From NCBI RefSeq assembly GCF_000427665.1, contig NZ_KE386572.1, positions 2,752,196-2,816,195 of the forward strand: a stretch of DNA of 64,000 nt, in the 5' to 3' direction. The stretch is from Geminicoccus roseus DSM 18922 (GTDB lineage Bacteria > Pseudomonadota > Alphaproteobacteria > Geminicoccales > Geminicoccaceae). The first letter of the stretch is position 1; each line of letters opens with the position of its first letter. The notes under the pieces are model-generated. The model had not been told where the DNA came from. It saw nothing but the letters and a program-made list of their open reading frames with translations, and made no database searches. Both the position numbers and the translations under genes were made by a program. Positions 54,814 to 64,000 of this stretch are shown here, piece by piece.

Positions 54814-55206
54814 CTATCCGGCGAGATGATCTTCTGCAGGAGCGGGATGACCGGCCGATGGCGATGCGGGTTTCGCCGGCCTGCTGGTGTCGCCCCAGCG
54901 CTTGAGGGCGTCGATCACCGGGGCCAGGGTGCGGCCCCGCTCGGACAGCCGGTACTCGACCTTGGGCGGGACCTGCGCATAGACCTGGCGCTCGACCAGG
55001 CCGTCCGCCTCCAGCTCGCGCAGCTGGTTGGTCAGCATGCGCTGGGTGACGCTCGGCACGCGGCGGCGGATCTCGTTGAAGCGCAGGGTGGAATCCAGCA
55101 GATGGAAGAGGATCACGCCCTTCCACTTGCCGTCGATCAGCGAAAGGGTGGCCTCGACCGGGCAGCCGGGCCCGCAGTCGAAGCGCTCGTGGCGGACTCG
55201 CGGCAT
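54814..55206 (-). CDS. HxlR-family transcriptional regulator
   Basis: The 130-residue winged-helix regulator has CGPGCPVEATLSLIDGKWKG at the front (cysteines C11 and C15) and RFNEIRRRVPSVTQRMLTNQLRELEADGLVER as the recognition helix region. Cysteines near the front often sense aldehydes or redox stress in this family. It is divergent from the oxidoreductase at 55306, the likely target, and co-directional with the MOSC gene. The ATG at 55206 has AAGGA seven bases upstream. Confidence 0.93.
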   Translation of the reverse strand: MPRVRHERFDCGPGCPVEATLSLIDGKWKGVILFHLLDSTLRFNEIRRRVPSVTQRMLTNQLRELEADGLVERQVYAQVPPKVEYRLSERGRTLAPVIDALKRWGDTSRPAKPASPSAGHPAPAEDHLAG

Positions 55207-55276
55207 CACGGTATCCTTTGCGACACTATGGGCGATTTATGTGCGTTCTTGCCCAAGCGGCACCGCAGGATCAAGT

Positions 55277-55305
55277 GAGGTTCTCCACCAGACATGGAGA
55301 ACCTC
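55277..55305 (+). promoter_or_regulatory. inverted repeat over the ribosome-binding site of the oxidoreductase
   Basis: GAGGTTCTCC and GGAGAACCTC are perfect 10-base arms with a 9-base spacer. The right arm ends one base before the ATG at 55306 and contains the GGAG ribosome-binding site. It could be the HxlR operator or an RNA hairpin that hides the site. Confidence 0.55.
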
Positions 55306-56310
55306 ATGCGTGCCATCGCCTTCCAGACACCCGGCCCCGCCGATACCGCACTGATCGAGATCGACATGCCGAGGCCGGAGCCCACCGGACGCGACCTGCT
55401 GGTCGAGGTGCGCGCCATCTCGGTCAATCCGGTCGACGTGAAGGTCCGTGCCGCCGCCCGGCCGGAACCCGGCCATCCGCGGGTGCTGGGCTATGATGCC
55501 GCCGGGGTGGTGACCGGGGTCGGGCGGGATGTCCGCGACTTCGCGGTCGGCGACGAGGTCTACTATGCCGGCGCCCTGGAGCGGCCGGGCAGCAATGCCG
55601 AGTTCCAGCTGGTCGACGAGCGGATCGTCGGGCGCAAGCCGCGCAGTCTGGATTTCGCGCAGGCCGCCGCCATCCCCCTGACCGCGATCACCGCCTGGGA
55701 GGCGCTGGACGATCGCCTGCGGGTGATGCGGCCGGTCCCGGGCGCGGCCCGGGCCATCCTGATCGTGGGCGGGGCCGGCGGCGTCGGCTCGATCGCGATC
55801 CAGCTGGCCAAGCTGCGCGGGCTGACGGTGATCGCCACCGCCTCCCGGCCGGAAACGCGGGAGTGGTGCAAGATGATGGGCGCCGACCATGTCGTCGACC
55901 ACCGGGAGGACCTGCCGGCGCAGGTCGCCGCCCTGAACCTGGGCCAGCCGGCCTTCGTGTTCTCCACGACCCATACCGACCGGCATCTGGCGGCGATCGC
56001 CGAGATCATCGCGCCGCAGGGCCGCTTCGTGCTGATCGACGATCCCGCCGCGCTCGACATCAACCCGTTCAAGCGCAAGAGCGTGTCGGTGCACTGGGAG
56101 TTCATGTTCACCCGGTCGATGTTCCAGACCGAGGACATCCGGGCGCAGGGCGAATTGCTGACGCAGGTGGCCGGGCTGCTGGACGAGGGGCGGCTCAGGA
56201 CCACGATGACCGAGAACCTGGGCCGGATCGACCTTGTGAACCTGAAGAAGGCGCATGTCCGGATCGAGACGGCCCAGTCGATCGGCAAGACCGTCCTCGC
56301 CGGCTTCTGA
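55306..56310 (+). CDS. zinc-independent MDR alcohol dehydrogenase/quinone reductase
   Basis: The 334-residue protein begins MRAIAFQTPGPAD and has ISVNPVDVKVRA, GYDAAGVVTGVG and the Rossmann motif GGAGGVGSIAIQLAKLRG. No zinc-binding cysteines are seen. The family reduces quinones or unsaturated aldehydes with NADPH. Divergence from an HxlR regulator suggests induction by an electrophile. The ATG at 55306 (GGAG six bases upstream) is preferred over the ATG at 55294. Confidence 0.92.
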   Translation: MRAIAFQTPGPADTALIEIDMPRPEPTGRDLLVEVRAISVNPVDVKVRAAARPEPGHPRVLGYDAAGVVTGVGRDVRDFAVGDEVYYAGALERPGSNAEFQLVDERIVGRKPRSLDFAQAAAIPLTAITAWEALDDRLRVMRPVPGAARAILIVGGAGGVGSIAIQLAKLRGLTVIATASRPETREWCKMMGADHVVDHREDLPAQVAALNLGQPAFVFSTTHTDRHLAAIAEIIAPQGRFVLIDDPAALDINPFKRKSVSVHWEFMFTRSMFQTEDIRAQGELLTQVAGLLDEGRLRTTMTENLGRIDLVNLKKAHVRIETAQSIGKTVLAGF

Positions 56311-56322
56311 GATCCTCCTGAA

Positions 56323-56368
56323 ACGAACGCGGGCCTGGAGAGGGCGATGCCCCTCCAGGCCCGTTCGT
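56323..56368. terminator. bidirectional hairpin between oxidoreductase and helicase genes
   Basis: A stem of about 15 base pairs, CGGGCCTGGAG (plus GGGC) against GCCC plus CTCCAGGCCCG, with a 3-base loop and one bulge, extended by ACGAA/TTCGT. It sits between two convergent stop codons and could serve both. A short T-rich run is present on neither side. Confidence 0.6.
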
Positions 56369-56385
56369 CTGACGATGCCTTTGGC

Positions 56386-57762
56386 TCAGCGCTCGGCGGA
56401 GCCGCCGCTGCGGGCGCCGCGATAGCCACCGCCGCGGCCCTCGCCGCCACGGCCGCCTTCGCCGCCGCTACGGCCTTCGCTGCGGAAGCCAGGCGCCCGG
56501 TAGGGCGGACGGCCGTCGGAGGAGCGCCGCGGCGCGGCACCGGCCGAAGGCGCACGGTGCGCGGTCTGCTGGTAGCGGCGCGGCGCTGCCTGGTCGGCAT
56601 TGCCGGTGTCGCCGAAGCGGACCGTCGAGGGCTCGATCTTCGGCATGTCCAGGATCGGCACGCGCGAACGGGTCAGCCGCTCGATATCGCGCAGGTTGCC
56701 GCGCTCGTCGGGAGCGCAGAGCGCGATCGCGACGCCGGTGGCACCGGCGCGGGCGGTCCGGCCGATCCGGTGCACGTAGGTCTCCGGCACGTCCGGCAGG
56801 TCATACTGGATCACGTGGCTGACGCCGTCGACGTCGATGCCGCGGGCGGCGATGTCGGTGGCGACCAGGACTGCCAGGGAGCCGCGGCGGAACGCATTCA
56901 GGGCGCGCTCACGCTGGCCCTGCGACTTGTTGCCGTGGATCGCGGCGGCGTCGATGCCGTTCTGCTCGAGGTAGCGGACGATCTTGTCGGCGCCGTGCTT
57001 GGTCCGCGAGAAGACCAGGCTGCGCTGCACCGACGGATCGCTCAGAATCGTGCGCAGCACCGACGGCTTGTCCGGGCCGTAGACCGGCATGACGCCATGG
57101 TCGACGCGCTCGGCCGTGGTGGCGATCGGGGTGACCTCCACCTTGACCGGGTTGGTGAGGTACTCGCGCGCCAGGGTCGCGATGCTCTGCGGCATGGTCG
57201 CCGAGAAGAACAGGGTCTGGCGCTGCTCCGGCAGCATCTTCACGATGCGGCGCAGGGCGTGGATGAAGCCCAGGTCGAGCATCTGGTCGGCTTCGTCCAG
57301 CACCAGGATCTCGACGTTCTCGAGGGTCAGGGCGCGGCGCTCGATCAGGTCGAGCAGGCGGCCGGGCGTGGCAACCAGGACGTCCAGGCCGGGGCCCATC
57401 ATCCGCTCCTGGCGGCCCAGCGGCGAGCCGCCGAACACGACGCCGGAGGAAAGGCGCAGCTTGCGTCCGTAGACGCGGAAGCTCTGCTCGATCTGGGCGG
57501 CCAGCTCGCGGGTCGGGCTCAGCACCAGGGCGCGGACGTTGCGCGGCTTGCGGATCCGCTGCGAGGCAGCCAGCTGGTGCAGGATCGGCAGCGCGAACGC
57601 GGCGGTCTTGCCGGTGCCGGTCTGGGCGATGCCCAGGAGGTCATGGCCTTCGAGGACCTGCGGGATGGCGCGGGCCTGGATCGGCGTGGGCGCGGTGTAA
57701 CCCTCGGCGGCGAGGGCTTCGAGGATCGGAGCGGCGAGGCCGAGCGATGCGAAATCAGACAA
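56386..57762 (-). CDS. rhlE: DEAD-box RNA helicase, RhlE type
   Basis: The 458-residue protein has the helicase motifs: APTPIQ, AQTGTGKT, PTRELAAQI, ATPGRLLD, VLDEADQML, SAT (FFSATMP), VFSRTKHGAD, ARGIDV and HRIGRTARAG. The C-terminal 80 residues are Arg/Gly/Ser-rich with RGG-like repeats, usual for RhlE proteins that remodel RNA. I used the TTG at 57762 (LSDFASLGLAAP), which fits the family start; the ATGs at 57828 and 57867 give longer, poorly conserved N-termini. The start is uncertain. Confidence 0.92.
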   Translation of the reverse strand: MSDFASLGLAAPILEALAAEGYTAPTPIQARAIPQVLEGHDLLGIAQTGTGKTAAFALPILHQLAASQRIRKPRNVRALVLSPTRELAAQIEQSFRVYGRKLRLSSGVVFGGSPLGRQERMMGPGLDVLVATPGRLLDLIERRALTLENVEILVLDEADQMLDLGFIHALRRIVKMLPEQRQTLFFSATMPQSIATLAREYLTNPVKVEVTPIATTAERVDHGVMPVYGPDKPSVLRTILSDPSVQRSLVFSRTKHGADKIVRYLEQNGIDAAAIHGNKSQGQRERALNAFRRGSLAVLVATDIAARGIDVDGVSHVIQYDLPDVPETYVHRIGRTARAGATGVAIALCAPDERGNLRDIERLTRSRVPILDMPKIEPSTVRFGDTGNADQAAPRRYQQTAHRAPSAGAAPRRSSDGRPPYRAPGFRSEGRSGGEGGRGGEGRGGGYRGARSGGSAER

Positions 57763-57907
57763 TCGTGTGCTTTCTGGCCGAACGACATGGTCCAGCCTCA
57801 CGGGAGGCGCGCCACAAAGCGCACCCATCCGGACGGGTTGGGGGCCGATAAACGACCCGCGTGACATGGTCGCTCTAAGGGGAGGGGGGTGCCGGAGACA
57901 GGGGCTC

Positions 57908-57926
57908 ATCCTGCAAGTTGCAGGAT
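57908..57926. promoter_or_regulatory. perfect 19-base palindrome upstream of rhlE
   Basis: ATCCTGCAA-G-TTGCAGGAT is a perfect inverted repeat with a single central base. It lies about 145 bases upstream of the helicase start and 165 bases past the kinase stop. It may be an operator. Confidence 0.45.
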
Positions 57927-58091
57927 CTTACACGCGGCCCCTATCGAGCGGACCGCCGTACGGCTCGCTCTGCACGTGAAAGGTATATGATGCTGCACCG
58001 CCAAAAGGCAAGCGGAAGGCGTGCAGTCCTAGAACATGGCGGGCATGCGCGGCTGCATGAGGTGTCCCGGCAACACCGGAGTGGCAGCACG

Positions 58092-59285
58092 TCAGGCCGG
58101 CTCGGCGCGGCTCACCCGGACACGGAAGCAGGCGCCGCCGCCCTGGTTGCCGGCTTCGAAGCTGCCGCCGAGCTGGCGGACCAGCGACTGCACCAGGCGC
58201 ATGCCGAGTCCGACCTTCGCATCCGGATCGAAATCGTCGGCCAGGCCCGGCCCGTCGTCCACCACGCTCAGCACGAAGTGGCCGTCCTCGCGCTCGCAGG
58301 CGACCCGGATGGTGGAGCAGCCGCTGGGGTGGCGGGCATGCTTGATGGCGTTGGTCACCAGCTCCACGGTGATCAGCCCCAATGGCACCGCCCGATCGAC
58401 CGACAAGGGGAAGCTGTCGACCTCGACGCTCAGGTCGATCCCGTCCTTGCGGCCGAGCGAGGTCGCAAGATCCTGGCAGAGCCCGCGCAGATAGCTGCCG
58501 AACTCGACCGAGGCGATGTCGGCGCTCTTGTAAAGCTGCTCGTGGATCCGGGCGATGCTCATCAGCCGGGCGGCGGCGGCGGCCAGCACCGCCTTCGCCT
58601 CCTCGGAGCGGGCGCTCCGCTCCTGCATGCCCAGCAGCGCGGACACCAGGGCCAGGCTGTTCTTGACCCGGTGGTCGACCTCGCGGAGCAGGAGGTCCTT
58701 CTGCTGCAGGAGGTCCTCGCGCTCGACCCGGCTGCGCTCCTTGTCGATCGCCACGCCCAGCGTGTTCGCCAGGGCCTGCAGGAAGTTGATGTCGTGCGGG
58801 TTGAAGGCGCCAGGATCCGGACAATCGGCCTCGAGCACCCCGAACGCGTCGCCATCGCCACGGATCAGCACGTTGACCGCGCGCTGCACGCCATGATCGG
58901 CCATGACCTTCGGCGTGCGGAACCGCTTCTCCTCGGCCAGGTGGTTGGAAATCACCGGCTCTCCGGTCTTGAACGCAAAGCCCGCCGGTGATTCCAGGTC
59001 GGCGCCGAGCCGGACCTTGCCGACCACGCCCGGCTTCCAGCCAACCCCGGCACGCAGCAGCAGCGCGTTCTCGCCCGGCAGCTTTTCCAGCACCTTGGCG
59101 AGCGGCACCCCTAAGCCCTCGGCAGCGATCCGGGAGGCCTCGGTCAGGATGGCCTGCAACTCGTGGTTCTTCAGGGCGAACCGGCCGAACTCGGCGATCA
59201 GCGCCTGCTGGGTGAGGCGCCGCTCGATCTCCGCGATCGGTCCATAAGCCTGCCGCTCCGATTCGGCGGTCGTCTCGACCTTCAT
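58092..59285 (-). CDS. GAF-domain sensor histidine kinase (HisKA_2/HWE type)
   Basis: The 397-residue cytoplasmic kinase has an N-terminal helix, a GAF domain (about residues 30-185) and a HisKA_2-type kinase domain with phospho-acceptor H205 (REVDHRVKNSLALVSALLGMQ) and an ATPase with ELVTNAIKHARHP and DDGPGL. Such kinases often feed the general-stress PhyR/sigma-EcfG system in alphaproteobacteria, which I cannot confirm here. There is no membrane segment, so it senses something soluble. The start at 59285 has only a weak ribosome-binding site. Confidence 0.85.
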   Translation of the reverse strand: MKVETTAESERQAYGPIAEIERRLTQQALIAEFGRFALKNHELQAILTEASRIAAEGLGVPLAKVLEKLPGENALLLRAGVGWKPGVVGKVRLGADLESPAGFAFKTGEPVISNHLAEEKRFRTPKVMADHGVQRAVNVLIRGDGDAFGVLEADCPDPGAFNPHDINFLQALANTLGVAIDKERSRVEREDLLQQKDLLLREVDHRVKNSLALVSALLGMQERSARSEEAKAVLAAAAARLMSIARIHEQLYKSADIASVEFGSYLRGLCQDLATSLGRKDGIDLSVEVDSFPLSVDRAVPLGLITVELVTNAIKHARHPSGCSTIRVACEREDGHFVLSVVDDGPGLADDFDPDAKVGLGMRLVQSLVRQLGGSFEAGNQGGGACFRVRVSRAEPA

Positions 59286-59474
59286 GATGCCGTGCCCGTC
59301 CTTTCCCGATCCCATCCCACCGTGCGGCTCAAGGCGGTCCCGCACGACACTCGGCGACGTCCGATCAGCGGCGGGTGCCGATACCCGCCCGGAGGCGATC
59401 ACGAAGCGGCCCGGACATCGGACCTTTCATCAAGACCATCGATGCTGCAAGCTCGGGCAACCGGGCCCCGCTGT

Positions 59475-60158
59475 CTACCCCTTGCGCAGGTCGTCGAGCA
59501 GCGTCCCGGCCGCCTGGAGGTCCGTCTCGTGACCGGGCTCGCGCCAGGGCTCCGCCAGCGCCTGCTCGGTCCATGCCTGCATGCCGGGCAATTGCAAAAG
59601 GAGGGCCGGATAGCTCGCCGCCGCGCCGGTCAGCGGCAGGCCGTAGGTCTGGATCCGGAACACCACCGGCGCGAAGAACGCATCCACCGCGCTGAACACG
59701 GCGCCGGCCAGAAACGGGCCGCCGAACCGGCCGATGCCCTCGTTCCACAATTCGTCGGTGCGGGCGATGTCGCGCTCCAGTTCCGGCGGCCGCTCCGCGG
59801 GACGGATGCGGTGGCCGACGCTCATCGGGCAGCGGCTGCGCAGGGTGGAGAAGCCGGCATGCATCTCGGCGGCGGCACAGCGCGCCCACGCGCGCGCCCG
59901 GGCCTCGCCCGGCCACACCCCTTCATGCCGCTCGGCCAGATATTCGACGATGCCCAGCGACTCCCAGACGGTCAGGTCGCCGTCGCGCAGGGCGGGCACC
60001 TGGCCGTTCGGCGAGAAGGCGCGGAACGTCGCCCAGTTGGAGCCCGCGCCGAACTGGACCTGGCGCTCGGTGAACTCGATCCCGAGCTGCCGCATCAGCA
60101 GCCAGGGGCGCAGCGACCAGGACGAGTAGTTCTTGTTGGCGATCCACAACTCATACAT
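59475..60158 (-). CDS. glutathione S-transferase family protein
   Basis: A 227-residue transferase with NKNYSSWSLRPWLLM, FSPNGQVPAL, TVWESLGIVEYLAER and a helical C-terminal half. It matches the N-terminal 220 residues of the gene at 22366 in layout and in several phrases, but has no tail. The start MYELWIANK has GGGAG eight bases upstream. Confidence 0.9.
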   Translation of the reverse strand: MYELWIANKNYSSWSLRPWLLMRQLGIEFTERQVQFGAGSNWATFRAFSPNGQVPALRDGDLTVWESLGIVEYLAERHEGVWPGEARARAWARCAAAEMHAGFSTLRSRCPMSVGHRIRPAERPPELERDIARTDELWNEGIGRFGGPFLAGAVFSAVDAFFAPVVFRIQTYGLPLTGAAASYPALLLQLPGMQAWTEQALAEPWREPGHETDLQAAGTLLDDLRKG

Positions 60159-60183
60159 GGAACAGGCTCCCAAACTGCCCGGC

Positions 60184-61329
60184 TCAGTCGCGCAGGCCGG
60201 TCCAGAAATCCTTCACCCGGCGAAAGAAGCCTTCGCTCTCCGGATGGTGGCCGCCATCCTCGCCGTCCTCGGAATTGCCGGCGCGGTCGAACTCCTGCAG
60301 CAGCTCGATCTGCCGCCGGGTGAGGTTGACCGGGGTCTCGACTGCCAGCTCCACGTGCATGTCGCCGCGCCCGTGGCCCTGCAATTCGGTCATGCCCTTG
60401 CCGCGCAGGCGGATCTGCCGGCCGGACTGGGTGCCGGCGGGGATCGTGACCGCCAGGCGCTTGCCCTCGATCGACGGCACCTCGATCTGTCCGCCCAGCG
60501 CCGCGGTGCTCATCGGGATCGGCACCCGGCAATGGATGTTGACGCCGTCGCGCTGAAACAGCCGGTGCGGGGCCACGTGCAGGAAGATGTAGAGGTCGCC
60601 CGCCGGCGCGCCGCGCACGCCCGCCTCGCCATTGCCGGACAGGCGGATCTTCATGCCGTCGTCGACGCCCGCGGGGATCGTCACCGAGAGAGTCTTCTCT
60701 TGGCGCACCGCTCCCTTGCCGCCGCAGGTCTTGCAGGGGTTGGGGATGATCCGGCCGCTGCCCTGGCAGGTCATGCAGGTCTGCTCGACCGAGAAGAAGC
60801 CCTGGGCGCGGCGGATCCGGCCGTTGCCCCGGCAGGTCGGGCAGGTGGCGGGCTGCGTCCCCGGCTCGGCGCCGGAGCCCTTGCAGGTCTCGCAGGTGAT
60901 CGAGGTCGGCACCCGGATCTGCGCCTTCTTGCCCGAGAAGGCTTCCTCCAGCTCGATGGTCAGGTCGTAGCGCAGGTCGGCACCCCGGCCGCTCTGGCCG
61001 CGCCGACCCCCGCCCATCATCTCGCCGAACAGGTCGTCGAACACGTCGGAGAAGGACGAGTAGTCGAAGCCGTGGGCGCCCCGGCCGCCGCCGCCCATGC
61101 CATGCTGGAAGGCGGCATGGCCCATCTGGTCGTAGGCCGCGCGCTTCTGCTCGTCCTTCAGGACCTCGTAGGCCTCGTTGATTTCCTTGAACTTCGCCTC
61201 GGCGCTGCTGTCGCCGTTGTTGCTGTCCGGGTGATGCTGCTTGGCGAGCTTGCGAAACGCACTCTTGATCTGGTCCGCCGACGCGCCCTTCTGGAGCCCC
61301 AAGACCTCGTAATAATCGCGTTTGGCCAT
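60184..61329 (-). CDS. dnaJ: chaperone protein DnaJ
   Basis: DnaJ stimulates DnaK ATPase and delivers substrates. The 381-residue protein has the J domain ([15 protein letters not shown] in [10 protein letters not shown]), Gly/Phe-rich linker, and four zinc-binding CxxCxGxG repeats ([32 protein letters not shown]). The start at 61329 fits the family. It lies 92 bases after dnaK. Confidence 0.98.
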   Translation of the reverse strand: MAKRDYYEVLGLQKGASADQIKSAFRKLAKQHHPDSNNGDSSAEAKFKEINEAYEVLKDEQKRAAYDQMGHAAFQHGMGGGGRGAHGFDYSSFSDVFDDLFGEMMGGGRRGQSGRGADLRYDLTIELEEAFSGKKAQIRVPTSITCETCKGSGAEPGTQPATCPTCRGNGRIRRAQGFFSVEQTCMTCQGSGRIIPNPCKTCGGKGAVRQEKTLSVTIPAGVDDGMKIRLSGNGEAGVRGAPAGDLYIFLHVAPHRLFQRDGVNIHCRVPIPMSTAALGGQIEVPSIEGKRLAVTIPAGTQSGRQIRLRGKGMTELQGHGRGDMHVELAVETPVNLTRRQIELLQEFDRAGNSEDGEDGGHHPESEGFFRRVKDFWTGLRD

Positions 61330-61421
61330 CTGCCCGCCCGTAAAACCCGCCATTGATCTCTCAAGACGACGGCGCCGGGCTCTCGCCCGACGCCGCACGT
61401 CCTCCGGTCAGACGTGAAGGA

Positions 61422-63365
<1,944 letters not shown>

Positions 63366-63469
63366 ACCTTCCTCTCGCGCATCAGGCGAAGAGACTTCGC
63401 ATAGGATGTTTCGAACGCGCCCGGCACGAGTTGAGCGGGCAATGGGCAGTAAGACGCTCGACTGGCCAG

Positions 63470-63498
63470 CATATAGTTAAGCACCTCAGGAGCCGCAA
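63470..63498 (-). promoter_or_regulatory. possible promoter in the dnaK / FAD-oxidase divergent gap
   Basis: On the minus strand TTGCGG (63493-63498) and TATATG (63470-63475) are 17 bases apart, placing a start about 100 bases before dnaK. The leader carries a 6-base hairpin GCGAAG/CTTCGC at 63386-63400. No CIRCE element or clear heat-shock sigma site was seen. The rest of the 319-base gap (63366-63684) shows nothing else that I recognise. Confidence 0.35.
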
Positions 63499-63684
63499 CC
63501 GATGTGCAGGTCGCCAAAACTCGCCTTTTTCGGCAATTCCTCACGCACCAGGGGAGGCGAGGGCTTGTGTGCCCGCCGCGCCACCATCGGCCGATCCGGC
63601 TCCTGGCCCTGGCGCCCGTCGGGCGATAGGTTCCCGCCAGCCACGGGCCGACCGCCCGCAACGAACGAGGTCATGGAGTGCAGA

Positions 63685-64000
63685 TGGTGACGAGAAGTGC
63701 GAACGCAACGCGGGTCATTGAAGCGTTGCAAGGACGCTTCGGCGCCAGGCTCTCGACCAACCGCGACATCCTGGAGCGCCACGGGCTGAACGAGGGCCAT
63801 CATCGCGGCATCCCGCCGGACGCCGTGTTCTTCGCCGAGACCACCGAGGAGGTCGCCCTGGCCGTCACCTTGTGCGCCGCCGAGAAGGTGCCGGTGATCG
63901 CGTTCGGGACCGGTACTGCCCTGGAGGGCCATGTCGCCGCGGTGAATGGCGGGCTGTGCATCGACCTCTCGCAGATGAACCGGATCCTGGAGGTCAATGC
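63685..64000 (+). CDS. FAD-binding oxidase, D-lactate/glycolate oxidase type, N-terminal part
   Basis: The 105 residues before the window edge start MVTRSANATRVIEALQGRF and include TTEEVALAVTLCAAEKVPVIAFG, then GTGTALEGHVAAVNGG and DLSQMNRIL, the FAD-PCMH domain opening of D-lactate dehydrogenase (GlcD/Dld) type enzymes. The start has GGAG five bases upstream. The substrate is unconfirmed because the C-terminal domain is outside the window. Confidence 0.85.

Overview
The window is very GC-rich, tightly packed chromosomal DNA. It reads as an alphaproteobacterium, probably near the Rhodospirillales or Geminicoccus-type lineages, though the genus cannot be fixed from sequence alone. The pointers are the gene order mdh-sucC-sucD-sucA-sucB-lpd, a RegB/RegA redox two-component system, DUF2155 and DUF1289 proteins, aroQ-accB-accC-aat, Bpt, dapF next to mtaB with ftsY nearby, and ffh-rpsP-rimM-trmD-rplS. 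No rRNA, tRNA, CRISPR array or prophage was seen.

Layout. 1-6.1 kb (minus): ffh-rpsP-rimM-trmD-rplS, then leuC-leuD-leuB (leuB cut by the window edge), with a short repeat family between leuD and leuB. 6.3-13.6 kb: dapF-mtaB and ftsY, separated by a module made of an FtsX-like ABC permease, a small Tat-exported CPFC protein, a lipoprotein alkaline phosphatase (all minus) and a divergent ABC ATPase. 13.7-17.6 kb: mlaD and DUF2155 (plus) converge on aroQ-accB-accC-aat (minus). 17.8-24.7 kb: an AcuI-like reductase, Bpt, an alpha/beta hydrolase, a ferredoxin/ferredoxin reductase pair, a glutathione transferase with a very long proline-rich tail, and a lipoprotein with an EF-hand-like loop. 24.8-29.3 kb: malic enzyme, HtpX and two tandem paralogous exported proteins. 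29.5-38.4 kb: the TCA-cycle cluster.

38.6-45.7 kb: a large RTX-type protein with a polyproline block, a divergent ribbon-helix-helix/PAS protein, and regB followed by two regA-type regulators, then a glutathione transferase. 45.8-51.8 kb (plus): DUF1289, a homocysteine methyltransferase, glmS, hutF, a zinc-ribbon/GNAT fusion and an Asp/Glu racemase. 51.8-52.4 kb: a decayed IS5-type element flanked by CTAG repeats that supply the stop codons of the genes on both sides. 52.4-58 kb: a small P-loop kinase, an orphan UgpC-type ATPase, a MOSC protein, a divergent HxlR regulator/oxidoreductase pair and an RhlE-like helicase. 58-64 kb: a GAF/HWE-type kinase, a glutathione transferase, dnaJ, dnaK and the start of an FAD-linked oxidase.

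Most genes are housekeeping. The accessory signals worth a second look are the alkaline phosphatase/ABC module in the dapF-mtaB-ftsY neighbourhood, the duplicated RegA regulators, the RHH-PAS protein facing the RTX gene, the glutathione transferase tail, the zinc-ribbon GNAT gene, the insertion element in a shared stop codon, and several inverted repeats lying over ribosome-binding sites.
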